Of a stretch of DNA of 64,000 bases, positions 46,827-55,425 are shown in pieces. The notes below the pieces were generated by a model that searched no databases, had not been told where the DNA came from, and worked only from the letters and a program-made list of their open reading frames with translations. The stretch spans positions 248,001 to 312,000 of the forward strand of contig NZ_RIZG01000004.1 of assembly GCF_003721245.1 (NCBI RefSeq), given 5' to 3'. How positions within the stretch are numbered: the stretch's first letter is position 1; each line of letters opens with the position of its first letter. Source of the DNA: Marinomonas hwangdonensis. GTDB lineage: Bacteria; Pseudomonadota; Gammaproteobacteria; Pseudomonadales; Marinomonadaceae. Made by a program: the position numbers and the translations under genes.

Positions 46827-48143
46827 ATGAATGCAACAGACCCAAATTCAGTGAGCTTGTCTCCACTGTCTCTTCTTAAACTTGTGGCTTTTAGCTGCAT
46901 TGGTATTTTTGTCTTTTTTATTCAAATTGAAATAGGTGGGAAATCCACTATTCCATTAGATCATATTGTGTCTTGGTTGCGCAGTGACCATGCTCAAATG
47001 ACGGAAATCTACGCTCTTTTAGTGGTGTTGGCTGGCGGTGCTTATCCCTTCATATCGGGTAGCTGGCGCGCCAGTAACACCCAAACTGTGTTGTCTATTT
47101 TTAAAGTCTTGGGTGTGGTAACGGCTGCGATGGCATTTTTCTCTGTTGGGCCTGCTTTTTTATTCGAAAAAGACATGCTGCCGTTTTTGTTTAGCAAGCT
47201 GGTTGTTCCTGTTGGGCTGATTGTGCCGATTGGTGCGGTATTTTTGGCGTTTTTGATAGGTTACGGTTTGCTTGAGTTTGCTGGCGTGCTGTTGCAGCCA
47301 ATTATGAAACCCTTGTTTAAAACGCCGGGTAAGTCTGCGATTGATGCGGTGGCGTCTTTTGTGGGCAGTTATTCTATTGGTTTGTTGATTACCAACCGAG
47401 TTTATAAATCTGGTCAATATTCGGCAAAAGAAGCCGCGATTATTGCGACTGGCTTTTCCACGGTGTCAGCCACCTTTATGGTGATTGTGGCGAAAACATT
47501 GGGTTTGATGGAGGTTTGGAATATTTTCTTCTGGGCAACCTTATTGATAACTTTTGTGGTCACCGCCATCACGGTGAGATTGTTCCCGCTGAGCAAGATG
47601 GATGACGCTGCGGAAAGTCGAGAAGTTGAACAATTCCAGCACTCTCGTTTTAAACAAGCGGCTTTAGAAGGCCTGGAAGTAGCGAACAATGCCGCTCCCA
47701 TCGCTCGTAACATTCTACAAAACATCAAAGAAGGCATGTTAATGGCAATGAGTATTTTGCCTTCTATTATGTCTGTTGGGTTGTGTGGCTTGTTATTGGC
47801 AAAATACACACCAGTATTTGAATGGATTGGTTACTTGTTTTACCCATTCGCGTGGATCGCACAATTGCCCGATCCAATGATGGTGGCCACGGCGTCGGCG
47901 ACAGGTTTGGCAGAAATGTTTTTGCCTGCGTTGATTGCAGCGAAAAGCGTATTTGTCGTTAAGTTTGTGGTTGGTGTAGTGTCTATCTCATCGATACTTT
48001 TCTTCTCCGCATCGATCCCTTGTATTTTGTCGACCGAGATTCCGCTAAGCATTAAGCAAATGCTGATTATTTGGTATCAGCGAGTAGCGTTGACCATTTT
48101 GATCGCCTCACCAGTGGCGTTTTGGGCGGAGCAGTTTGTTTGA
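46827..48143 (+). CDS. YjiH-family nucleoside-recognition membrane protein
   Basis: A polytopic inner-membrane protein of about 438 residues with roughly ten predicted helices. The nucleoside-recognition (GATE) core shows FVGSYSIGLLITNRVYKSGQYSAKEAAIIATGFSTVSATFM (seen in parts). The ATG at 46827 has AGGGAA upstream and gives a normal N-terminus; an ATG-preceded extension to 46755 is unlikely. YjiH-like proteins are uncharacterised transporters. It converges on apbE; no linked enzyme shows the substrate. Confidence 0.82.
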   Translation: MNATDPNSVSLSPLSLLKLVAFSCIGIFVFFIQIEIGGKSTIPLDHIVSWLRSDHAQMTEIYALLVVLAGGAYPFISGSWRASNTQTVLSIFKVLGVVTAAMAFFSVGPAFLFEKDMLPFLFSKLVVPVGLIVPIGAVFLAFLIGYGLLEFAGVLLQPIMKPLFKTPGKSAIDAVASFVGSYSIGLLITNRVYKSGQYSAKEAAIIATGFSTVSATFMVIVAKTLGLMEVWNIFFWATLLITFVVTAITVRLFPLSKMDDAAESREVEQFQHSRFKQAALEGLEVANNAAPIARNILQNIKEGMLMAMSILPSIMSVGLCGLLLAKYTPVFEWIGYLFYPFAWIAQLPDPMMVATASATGLAEMFLPALIAAKSVFVVKFVVGVVSISSILFFSASIPCILSTEIPLSIKQMLIIWYQRVALTILIASPVAFWAEQFV

Positions 48144-48217
48144 TGCAAGTCACTTTCTTGATTTTTGACATAATAACGCGTGTCAGAGGCTAAGCAATGG
48201 CATTGGTAGAGTCCCCC

Positions 48218-49177
48218 TTAGCTTGATAACCAATACGGCATTCCTAGTGATTTTAAGAAGGCTTCCGCGTTAGATTCTTGTAAAAGAGCTAATGTGGAGG
48301 CTGTTCCCGCATTCAGACAGCTAGGTGCGGCAACGGTGACACTTCTTGGGGCATTCTGGATAGCCCACCCTGTGATGGGGTTCAAAATATGGGAATAGCG
48401 AACGCCATTTTTTACTAGAAAACGTTTGCTATCACCTGAGGTGGCCAGTGCTCCAGATGATAGTGCAATAATGTGTTTGGCTTTTTTGTGGTCGTTAATG
48501 GACTCTATGCCGACCTTCCAGCTGTCACCATTTAATCTTTTTCCGCTGCAGATAAGATCACCACCACAGTTAATGAGAATGGCGGCTGGTATATTTGATA
48601 AGAAATGACGACAGACGCTCAGCATTTTATCGACGGCATATTCTTTTCCTATACCACCGAAATCAAGCTCCATGCCCAGAGGGAGTATAAGTTGGCTTGG
48701 GCTGTGCTCACTCCAACCGAGCTTTGTCCAGCCAACTTTCGATAATAATGCATCTATTGTTGTTTGTTCTGGAAAGTTACCACTACCGTCAAAGCGCCAT
48801 GCTTTTCTTAAGATGCCAGACGTTATGTCAAACATGCCCTGTGACAATCGATAAGCATGATTGGCAAATATCATTAATTGAGAGGTTTCATCGTCTAGGG
48901 TTTGGCGAATATTAGGGGTTGTGTGAATCGCTGTGAACGTGTTGTTTTCTTGATAACGGCTGTATTTATGCTCAATGCGCCAAGCTTCTGCAATAGCATT
49001 TTTTGCTGCTATTTTTGTTATCTCTGATTGTTCACACTCGATTAGAATAGAGCACTGACTCGCCATGCATTCGAAATGTATATGATAGGCACTTTCATCA
49101 TCTTGCCATAAGCTTGGGTTTGGATGGTTATTGGGATTAGAAGATGGGCTTAGCACTAATTCTTCAATAAATTTCAT
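48218..49177 (-). CDS. apbE: ApbE-type FAD:protein FMN transferase
   Basis: A 319-residue ApbE-family enzyme, which covalently attaches FMN from FAD to a Thr/Ser of target proteins. Conserved segments include EAWRIEHKYSRY, LDFGGIGKEYAVDKM, ILINCGGDLICSG and YSHILNPITG, with late NAGTASTLALL holding metal-site residues. Unlike the usual periplasmic ApbE, no signal peptide or lipobox is visible at the N-terminus. It is the last gene of a leftward operon behind a DUF3570 gene whose product carries a matching DTLTGAS motif, a plausible substrate. Confidence 0.9.
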   Translation of the reverse strand: MKFIEELVLSPSSNPNNHPNPSLWQDDESAYHIHFECMASQCSILIECEQSEITKIAAKNAIAEAWRIEHKYSRYQENNTFTAIHTTPNIRQTLDDETSQLMIFANHAYRLSQGMFDITSGILRKAWRFDGSGNFPEQTTIDALLSKVGWTKLGWSEHSPSQLILPLGMELDFGGIGKEYAVDKMLSVCRHFLSNIPAAILINCGGDLICSGKRLNGDSWKVGIESINDHKKAKHIIALSSGALATSGDSKRFLVKNGVRYSHILNPITGWAIQNAPRSVTVAAPSCLNAGTASTLALLQESNAEAFLKSLGMPYWLSS

Positions 49178-49230
49178 AATACCCCTGCAGATGAAAACCC
49201 TCTACCGCATGGGGCAGAGGGTAAGTGACG

Positions 49231-50538
49231 TTAAAACTTATAGCCAACGACTAACATAGCGGCATCTAGACTTGGATATAGTTCCTGAGCTGCTAGTTTT
49301 CCATAGCCGTTATCGCCTGAGCTCTCTTGGTGATAAAGTGAGAAACGAGTATAGAACTCTGTTTCATCAGCAAATTGATAGCCATATTTTAAACCAATGG
49401 TATATGTATCAAGGTCGCCTAAGCGATAATCAGCACTGGCAAAATCATGACTGGCATAATCACTAGAATTTAAATATCTGTTGTAGAAATCTGCCTTAGT
49501 TTGAGTATACCAGCGTAACTGGGGTTCTAAGTACTGGTTATCAAAACGAAACCGGTATTTAGCGTCGATAGTATGAGACTTGACACCCCAATCATCAAAC
49601 ATATAGCGATAACTTAGATCAAGTATATCGTCGTTATCCAATTGGTATTTTGTTTGCCAATAAATACTCTGTTTTAAACGTGAATCTGGGCGTTTCTCAT
49701 ATAAATATAGATTACGTCCGCCATTTTGGGCGTTACCACCATAATTGGCTCCAGCGCCATCATCTATTACTGAAACAATTTTGTATGGGTCTGTTAGGTA
49801 GCCTGAACTTGTACTTAATGCATAATTAAACTGCATAATAGTCTTACGATTAATAATCTGAGTGACCCCGAACACGGCATCCATAAGACTTTTATTTTCT
49901 GAGGCGGCACGTTGGGTAAATTCATTGTCAGCACTACTAAGTGGTACTTGTATTAAGCCTGTTGGTACGCCACCTTCAGGGTTAATCGTATCACTGGATG
50001 CATTTAAACCTAATTTTAGCGTTGTGTTTTTTTGATTTAAATAGCGTGACAAACTGCCATTGACGCCCAAAGATTGGTAATCGTGTTCTTTTGACAGGTA
50101 ACCACCAACACCATATGCCCAGTCGCGGTTGATTGGGGCTGACCAGTTTGTAGACAATGCCACTCGCGTGTCTCTAAAGGTGTTGTCTAAGGGTTGTTCA
50201 CCAGATGCTGCTTCGTAAGTGCCATTTCCTGATGGGCTTGTGAATGTTTGAACCTGATCACTGGGTGTAGCGCCATTTGGCGAGGCGCCCGTTAATGTAT
50301 CGGCCGCAATTTTAAAATTGAGTTTCGTTTCCTCATCGTAGTTTCTAGTGGCACTGATGACAGGTTCAGCCGCAGAGACGCGCCCGTCACTTTCAGAGTA
50401 AAGCAAAAAAGCAGAGTCAACATCCCATTTATCCGCCGCGTTAACGCCTGAAGAAACACTACCGATGAGTGCGAAGCTTGCAGCAGTTAATAACGTAGCC
50501 AAATTTTGGTTTTTTTGAGTTTTTTTAGTTACAGCCAC
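49231..50538 (-). CDS. DUF3570 outer-membrane-like protein, possible flavoprotein
   Basis: A 435-residue secreted protein. The GTG at 50538 has GGAGG 8 bases upstream, inside the DUF4266 gene; the signal peptide is about 1-34 (ending SGVNAA). The rest is aromatic-rich with alternating strand pattern and ends in a C-terminal aromatic VGYKF, as in outer-membrane beta-barrels. DUF3570 has no defined function. The segment DTLTGASPNGA (genome 50281-50301 for DTLTGAS) fits the D-x-x-[ST]-G-A-[ST] rule for ApbE flavinylation, suggesting a bound FMN. ApbE follows 53 bases downstream. Confidence 0.78.
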   Translation of the reverse strand: MAVTKKTQKNQNLATLLTAASFALIGSVSSGVNAADKWDVDSAFLLYSESDGRVSAAEPVISATRNYDEETKLNFKIAADTLTGASPNGATPSDQVQTFTSPSGNGTYEAASGEQPLDNTFRDTRVALSTNWSAPINRDWAYGVGGYLSKEHDYQSLGVNGSLSRYLNQKNTTLKLGLNASSDTINPEGGVPTGLIQVPLSSADNEFTQRAASENKSLMDAVFGVTQIINRKTIMQFNYALSTSSGYLTDPYKIVSVIDDGAGANYGGNAQNGGRNLYLYEKRPDSRLKQSIYWQTKYQLDNDDILDLSYRYMFDDWGVKSHTIDAKYRFRFDNQYLEPQLRWYTQTKADFYNRYLNSSDYASHDFASADYRLGDLDTYTIGLKYGYQFADETEFYTRFSLYHQESSGDNGYGKLAAQELYPSLDAAMLVVGYKF

Positions 50539-50749
50539 AACCGCCACCTCCAAATCCTTGTCCGCCACTGCTGGCTTCTTTACTAAAATAAATATGATCG
50601 TCTAAGCTGCTTTCGATGGGGCTACTAATTAGATTCATTTCTTGTTGAGCTAAGATATCTCTTTCCCAAGGCTTAACCCCAAGATCACTACAACCTGTGA
50701 GGATTATTGGCAGGCTAAGTAAGCCAATAACACTGATTATTTTTTTCAT
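50525..50749 (-). CDS. DUF4266 lipoprotein
   Basis: A 74-residue lipoprotein. The signal peptide ends at the lipobox LTGC (C20). The mature peptide is small: PWERDILAQQEMN, then a polar stretch and the closing GGQGFGGGGCGCN with two cysteines. DUF4266 is of unknown function and typically pairs with DUF3570, as here. The glycine-cysteine end could bind metal, form a disulfide with the adjacent TlpA protein or be a modification site. It overlaps the DUF3570 start and lies 3 bases after the thioredoxin gene. Confidence 0.8.
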   Translation of the reverse strand: MKKIISVIGLLSLPIILTGCSDLGVKPWERDILAQQEMNLISSPIESSLDDHIYFSKEASSGGQGFGGGGCGCN

Positions 50750-50752
50750 AGG

Positions 50753-51289
50753 TTATTCTCCTTTTTCGGCCAATAATTCGGCGATTGTGGTTTCATACTC
50801 ATCTGTATCATTTATATGAAAGCCAACATGGGTGGCTCTTAATTTTCCATGGCGATCAATTAAAAAGCTTGTTGGCATACCAATAACGCCAAAGTCCTCG
50901 GGTAATTGCGCCTCTGTATCAAATAACACGGTAAAACCAGGTTTGAATTTTTTTAAAAAATCTAGCGCTTGTTCCTTTTCTTGATCTAAATTTATCGCGA
51001 TCACTTTAAGGCCTTGTGTTTTGTATTTTTCTTGCATGCTCGTCATCCAAGGAAACGACTCACGGCAAGGTCCACACCAAGAAGCCCAAAAATCTACAAG
51101 TACAACTTGTCCCTTCTGCATCTCTAGTGAAATTTTCTGGTTTGTTTGATATTCAGGGAGCATCACTGTTTGGTGTGGTGCGGCTTTCGCTTTATCAGCC
51201 GGTATCAACGCACTAGCCCACAATGCTTCTGATAAAAAAAGACAGCTAGCTAAAGTGGCTAGCAAAATATGTTTGAGGTGTTTGCTCAT
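50753..51289 (-). CDS. TlpA-like periplasmic thioredoxin
   Basis: A 178-residue secreted thioredoxin-fold protein. The ATG at 51289 has GGAAG upstream and gives a clean signal peptide; a longer frame to 51322 lacks it. The active site is FWASWCGPCRESFPWM, with a GMPTSFLIDRHG cis-proline loop. It resembles TlpA/ResA reductants. DsbD on the divergent strand likely keeps it reduced. It heads the leftward operon TlpA-DUF4266-DUF3570-ApbE. Confidence 0.87.
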   Translation of the reverse strand: MSKHLKHILLATLASCLFLSEALWASALIPADKAKAAPHQTVMLPEYQTNQKISLEMQKGQVVLVDFWASWCGPCRESFPWMTSMQEKYKTQGLKVIAINLDQEKEQALDFLKKFKPGFTVLFDTEAQLPEDFGVIGMPTSFLIDRHGKLRATHVGFHINDTDEYETTIAELLAEKGE

Positions 51290-51338
51290 AGTGTACTTCC
51301 AAGTAAAAAGATCTATTAGCAATAGTACTGTGTGATTC

Positions 51339-51388
51339 TTAAGGGAAAATTAAGGCATAAAGAGACATGACATAAGAATTGCTTAAGG
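51339..51388. promoter_or_regulatory. TTAAGG direct repeats in an 11-bp register
   Basis: TTAAGG occurs at 51339-51344, 51350-51355 and 51383-51388; a degenerate ATAAGA lies at 51372-51377. Spacings are 11, 22 and 11 bases, so all share one helical face. Tandem half sites 11 bp apart are typical of OmpR/PhoB-family regulators (for example PmrA boxes). The region lies between the divergent TlpA and DsbD operons, and the linked response regulator is of that family. Confidence 0.65.
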
Positions 51389-51437
51389 TTGTGAACCTAT
51401 AGTGAGTGAATCTACGCACATTAAGGAATTTACAGTG

Positions 51438-53267
51438 ATGATATCTTGCATGACTTTGAGACAAATAAAATGGCTTATTACTTCTTTATTAGCCGTATTC
51501 TTGTCTGCTACTTCATTTGCTGGCAGCGATTTTTTGAAGCCTTCGGAGGCCTTTCAGCTTACGGTTGACAACGCAAAGCAAGAAATTCATTGGGCTATTG
51601 CTGATGGGTATTATTTATACGAATCACGGGTAAACGTAGCGCTGGCAGATGATAAAACCACACTCATCCCCTTTCATTTTTTAACCGAATCTGAAGAAAA
51701 AGACGATCCTAACTTTGGGTTGGTTTCTGTCTTTCACGACCAGGTGTCGATTGCGATTGATGCGAATAATCAAATATTGGGTGATCTGAAAGTAACGTAT
51801 CAGGGGTGTGCGGCTGCAGGCTTGTGTTATCCGCCTCAAACGAAAATTGTTTCTTTTAACTTTAATGCTTATAAGGCTGGTGAGTCTGATCAATTAATTG
51901 TGCCCACACAAACTAAATCTAATGATGATTCTTTGTCAGTTACACCTAAAGTATCTAGTGAAGGGGAAGAAGGGAAGTTGGTTAAGTTGTTGCTAGATGG
52001 AGATCGTTTTTGGGTGTTGATCACTTTTTTTGTCTTAGGGTTGGGTCTGACGTTTACCCCTTGTGTGTTGCCGATGATACCGATATTAGCAGGTATTATC
52101 GCGGGACAGGCTGGAAATATCACCGCTAAAAAAGGCTTTTTCTTATCCCTTTCGTATGTTTTGGGTATGTCCTTTTCTTACAGTATGGCGGGAGTCCTAG
52201 TTGGAATTTTTGGTGCACAGCTTAATCTTCAAGCTTTGTTTCAGGCTCCAGGTGTATTAATCAGTTTTAGTGTGTTGTTTGTTCTTTTGTCTTTGTCGAT
52301 GTTTGGCTTTTATGAATTACAGTTGCCGATGTTTTTACGAGATAGGTTGGATAAGTTAAGTCAAAAAAGTGTCGGTGGACCTTATCTTGGTGTTGGCATT
52401 ATGGGAGCCATTTCTGCTTTAATTGTTTCGCCTTGCGTATCTGCTCCTTTAGCGGGCGCCCTAATTTATATCAGTACAACAGGAGATGCTGTTCTAGGTG
52501 GCAGTGTACTGTTTGTAATGAGTTTAGGGATGGGAGTTCCATTATTGTTAGTTGGCTTAGGAGGGGGGAAATACCTTCCAAAAGCGGGCATGTGGATGAT
52601 GCAGGTGAAGGCGGCATTTGGGGTGATTTTATTAGGTGTTGCTATTGCTTTGGTGTCCCGTATCGTTTCTGAAACAGTCAGTGTGTATTTGTGGGCTTTG
52701 CTTTGTCTTGTTTATGCGGTGCATCTCGCTCCTTTTCAATCGGCTAATAATGGTTGGGGAAAAACCCGACAAGGTTTTGCATTAATTTTATTTATCTATG
52801 GTGCTGCACTATTCACTTCTGGATTGGCTGGAAAGCCGAGTTTAGACACACCGTTAGGCTATTTTTCTTCTGTATCTCATGGTGCGAGCTTATCTGAAAA
52901 AAGTCCTCTATTTAATCGTATGCAAGATGTTGTTGTTCTTGAGAATGCCATGCGGGAGGCTAAGGTAAATGGGAAAGGCGTTGTTTTAGACATGTATGCC
53001 GACTGGTGTACTGCTTGCCTAGAAATGGAAAAAGATGTCTTTAGTCATGGTGAATTAAAAGCCTATTCAAATACTATTTCGTTTCTTCAGCTGGATCTGA
53101 CTGAAAACACGCCTTCTCAGCAAGCATTTTTATCAAAATATGGCGTATTTGGGCCACCAACTCTGTTATTCTTTTCTTCTAATGGTGATTTGATCAATGT
53201 TCGCCAAGGGGAAATGGATTTAGCACAATTTAACAGCGTGCTGCAATCAACCTTGGCAAACTTATGA
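51438..53267 (+). CDS. dsbD: Thiol:disulfide interchange protein DsbD
   Basis: A protein of about 609 residues that carries electrons from cytoplasmic thioredoxin into the periplasm. Signal peptide about 1-30. Domain alpha has C124 and C130 (YQGCAAAGLCYPP). The transmembrane domain holds FTPCVLP and VSPCVSAP. Domain gamma has the thioredoxin motif YADWCTACLEME. All three cysteine pairs are intact. AAGGAA lies 10 bases before the chosen ATG; a GTG at 51402 is possible. It overlaps the response regulator by 4 bases (ATGA). Confidence 0.92.
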   Translation: MISCMTLRQIKWLITSLLAVFLSATSFAGSDFLKPSEAFQLTVDNAKQEIHWAIADGYYLYESRVNVALADDKTTLIPFHFLTESEEKDDPNFGLVSVFHDQVSIAIDANNQILGDLKVTYQGCAAAGLCYPPQTKIVSFNFNAYKAGESDQLIVPTQTKSNDDSLSVTPKVSSEGEEGKLVKLLLDGDRFWVLITFFVLGLGLTFTPCVLPMIPILAGIIAGQAGNITAKKGFFLSLSYVLGMSFSYSMAGVLVGIFGAQLNLQALFQAPGVLISFSVLFVLLSLSMFGFYELQLPMFLRDRLDKLSQKSVGGPYLGVGIMGAISALIVSPCVSAPLAGALIYISTTGDAVLGGSVLFVMSLGMGVPLLLVGLGGGKYLPKAGMWMMQVKAAFGVILLGVAIALVSRIVSETVSVYLWALLCLVYAVHLAPFQSANNGWGKTRQGFALILFIYGAALFTSGLAGKPSLDTPLGYFSSVSHGASLSEKSPLFNRMQDVVVLENAMREAKVNGKGVVLDMYADWCTACLEMEKDVFSHGELKAYSNTISFLQLDLTENTPSQQAFLSKYGVFGPPTLLFFSSNGDLINVRQGEMDLAQFNSVLQSTLANL

Positions 53268-53947
53268 AGGAAGGAATAGGTTTGCGAATACTCGTTGTCG
53301 AAGATGACCTTTCGTTAGCGGATGGTCTTGTGACTGCTTTAAAGCGTGAAGGTTACACAGTGGATTTACTTCATGATGGCATTCATGCTTTAGAGGCATT
53401 GGCTAATGAAGTGTTTGATTTAGTCGTTTTGGACCTAGGGCTGCCGAGGCTGGATGGTTTGGCTGTACTTAAGCAACTTCGATCCAACAAAAATGCTGTG
53501 CCTGTTTTAATTCTAACTGCTAGAGACGCCCTGGAAGATCGAGTGGCTGGTTTGGATCTTGGGGCTGATGACTATTTGGTTAAACCCTTTGACGTGAACG
53601 AGCTCAAAGCACGTGCGCGCGCTTTGCTTCGTAGAAGTTATGGTCGAGCAATCAGTGAGATCCACTACAAAGAGCTTGTTTTGTACCCATCGAGTCATAA
53701 AGTAACTTTTCAAGAAAAAGACGTCAATCTTACTCGAAGAGAGTACTCTTTGTTGCATGAGCTGGTGAGCCAGCCTGGCCATGTGTTTACCCGTGATGTT
53801 CTTCAGCAGCTGATGTATGGCTGGGGCGATGATGTGGAAAGTAATGCGCTGGAGGTTCATATTCATCATTTGCGTAAGAAACTGTTTCCAGAGTTAATTC
53901 GCACCATACGAGGCATTGGTTATGTGGTCGATCAAGAAGTGGGCTAA
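53264..53947 (+). CDS. OmpR-family response regulator (QseB/PmrA-like)
   Basis: A 227-residue regulator. The receiver domain (about 7-125) shows VVEDD acidic residues, the phospho-acceptor aspartate in LVVLDLGLPRLDG, a LTARD segment and the YLVKPFD lysine. The winged helix (about 135-220) ends LEVHIHHLRKKL and IRTIRGIGYVVD. The ATGA overlap with dsbD favours ATG 53264; a TTG at 53282 would give the standard RILVVEDD start. The probable targets are the divergent operons flanking the TTAAGG sites. The sensor kinase follows. Confidence 0.9.
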   Translation: MKEGIGLRILVVEDDLSLADGLVTALKREGYTVDLLHDGIHALEALANEVFDLVVLDLGLPRLDGLAVLKQLRSNKNAVPVLILTARDALEDRVAGLDLGADDYLVKPFDVNELKARARALLRRSYGRAISEIHYKELVLYPSSHKVTFQEKDVNLTRREYSLLHELVSQPGHVFTRDVLQQLMYGWGDDVESNALEVHIHHLRKKLFPELIRTIRGIGYVVDQEVG

Positions 53948-55325
53948 CGAAAAATTTCTAAGCTCAATTCGACGAAGAACCTTATTTTTTGTCATGTGCA
54001 TTTTTACCATGACAAGCATTCTTATTATGGTGATAGGTTTGTTGTTTGCTAACCATGAGGTTGAAGAGTTATTTGACGCTCGTTTAGCTCAGCAAGCTAG
54101 ACTATTGCTTACTTTATCCGAAAATATTGAAACACTTGGTTTAAACGATAACATCATATCGCCTCTGTTAATTGATGGGGAAAAGACGGATGCCTCCGTC
54201 GGCCATAAATACGAAAGTAAAATTTTTTATCAAATTTGGAGCGGCAATGAGCTGAAGATAGCGTCGGACTCAATGACATTGTCCAGACAAAAAGAAGGTG
54301 AGTTTGGTTATGGGGACGCCATGGCAGACTATTATCAATGGAGAACTTTTACCTTACATCAATCATCTGGAAATACCAAAGTGATCGTTGCAGAGCGCTC
54401 GGATGTTAGGGGGGAAATTTCTGACCAAATTGTCTTTCAAACACTTTTCCCTGAAATACTTGCTTGGCCAATATTGGCAGTTCTTGTATGGGCAGCAGTG
54501 GGTTTTGGGCTTGAACCACTCCAGCAGCTTGCTCAGCGAATTAAACAAATTACTCCGACTAAGTTAGAGCCAATTGAAATGTCTTATGTGCCCGAAGAAT
54601 TAGCACCGGTAAAAACGGCTTTAAACGGGCTGCTGATGGAAATTGATGTATTGATGGAAAGAGAAAAGCGCTGGATAGCGGATGCAGCCCATGAATTAAG
54701 AACACCATTAAGTATCTTAAAGGTTCATGCTGAGAATGCGGCATCCGCTGACAATGATCTTGAACGAAATCAATCATTAGCTCAGATGACTTCGGGTGTT
54801 GACAGATCTACTAGAATTGTTTCGCAGTTGCTTGCTCTTGCTCGACTCGAGCATCAAAAAAAAGTCATTAGAGAGGAGGTAGATGTTCTGGCTATCAGTC
54901 GCTCAATGATTGCCGATATTCTTCCTTTAGCTTGGAAAAAGAATGTTGAAATTAGTTTAGATGTTGATGATAGATTGCCTTGGTACTTTTGTATCGAGTC
55001 GAACCATTTAGAGATATTGCTGCAAAATCTAATAAGTAATGCTATCAAATTTGCGCCAAGTAACTCATTAATACAAGTTATTTGGACTCGCTCAGAGAAC
55101 AACATAGAGCTCAATGTTATTGACGCCGGAAAAGGTATTAATGAAGAACAGGAGCAAAGACTCAGCGAGCGTTTTTATCGTTCTGGAGAAGTCGAAGGAG
55201 CAGGCCTTGGTCTGTCGATTGTTAAAAATATTATCGATAAGTATAGAGGTACATTATTTTTTAAGAACTGTTCACCACATGGTTTAAATGTACATGTTTC
55301 ACTGCCACTAGAAAAAACAACATAG
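53922..55325 (+). CDS. Sensor histidine kinase (QseC/PmrB-like)
   Basis: A kinase of about 467 residues. TM1 about 20-42, a periplasmic sensor domain about 43-175, TM2 about 176-200, HAMP-like linker, HisKA with phospho-histidine in DAAHELRTPLSIL, and HATPase with N box QNLISNAIKFAP, G1 DAGKGI and G2 GAGLGLSIV. It overlaps the response regulator by 26 bases. The signal sensed is unknown; the position suggests envelope redox or metal status. Confidence 0.9.
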   Translation: MWSIKKWANEKFLSSIRRRTLFFVMCIFTMTSILIMVIGLLFANHEVEELFDARLAQQARLLLTLSENIETLGLNDNIISPLLIDGEKTDASVGHKYESKIFYQIWSGNELKIASDSMTLSRQKEGEFGYGDAMADYYQWRTFTLHQSSGNTKVIVAERSDVRGEISDQIVFQTLFPEILAWPILAVLVWAAVGFGLEPLQQLAQRIKQITPTKLEPIEMSYVPEELAPVKTALNGLLMEIDVLMEREKRWIADAAHELRTPLSILKVHAENAASADNDLERNQSLAQMTSGVDRSTRIVSQLLALARLEHQKKVIREEVDVLAISRSMIADILPLAWKKNVEISLDVDDRLPWYFCIESNHLEILLQNLISNAIKFAPSNSLIQVIWTRSENNIELNVIDAGKGINEEQEQRLSERFYRSGEVEGAGLGLSIVKNIIDKYRGTLFFKNCSPHGLNVHVSLPLEKTT

Positions 55326-55425
55326 ACAGTTAATTTTTGATGGGGTCTGAGCTAGTACAGGTCATAGCAGTGCAGCATGAAAGCATTGCCCTCGCATGAT
55401 ATTAGACCGCTTCCATTGAACGAAA

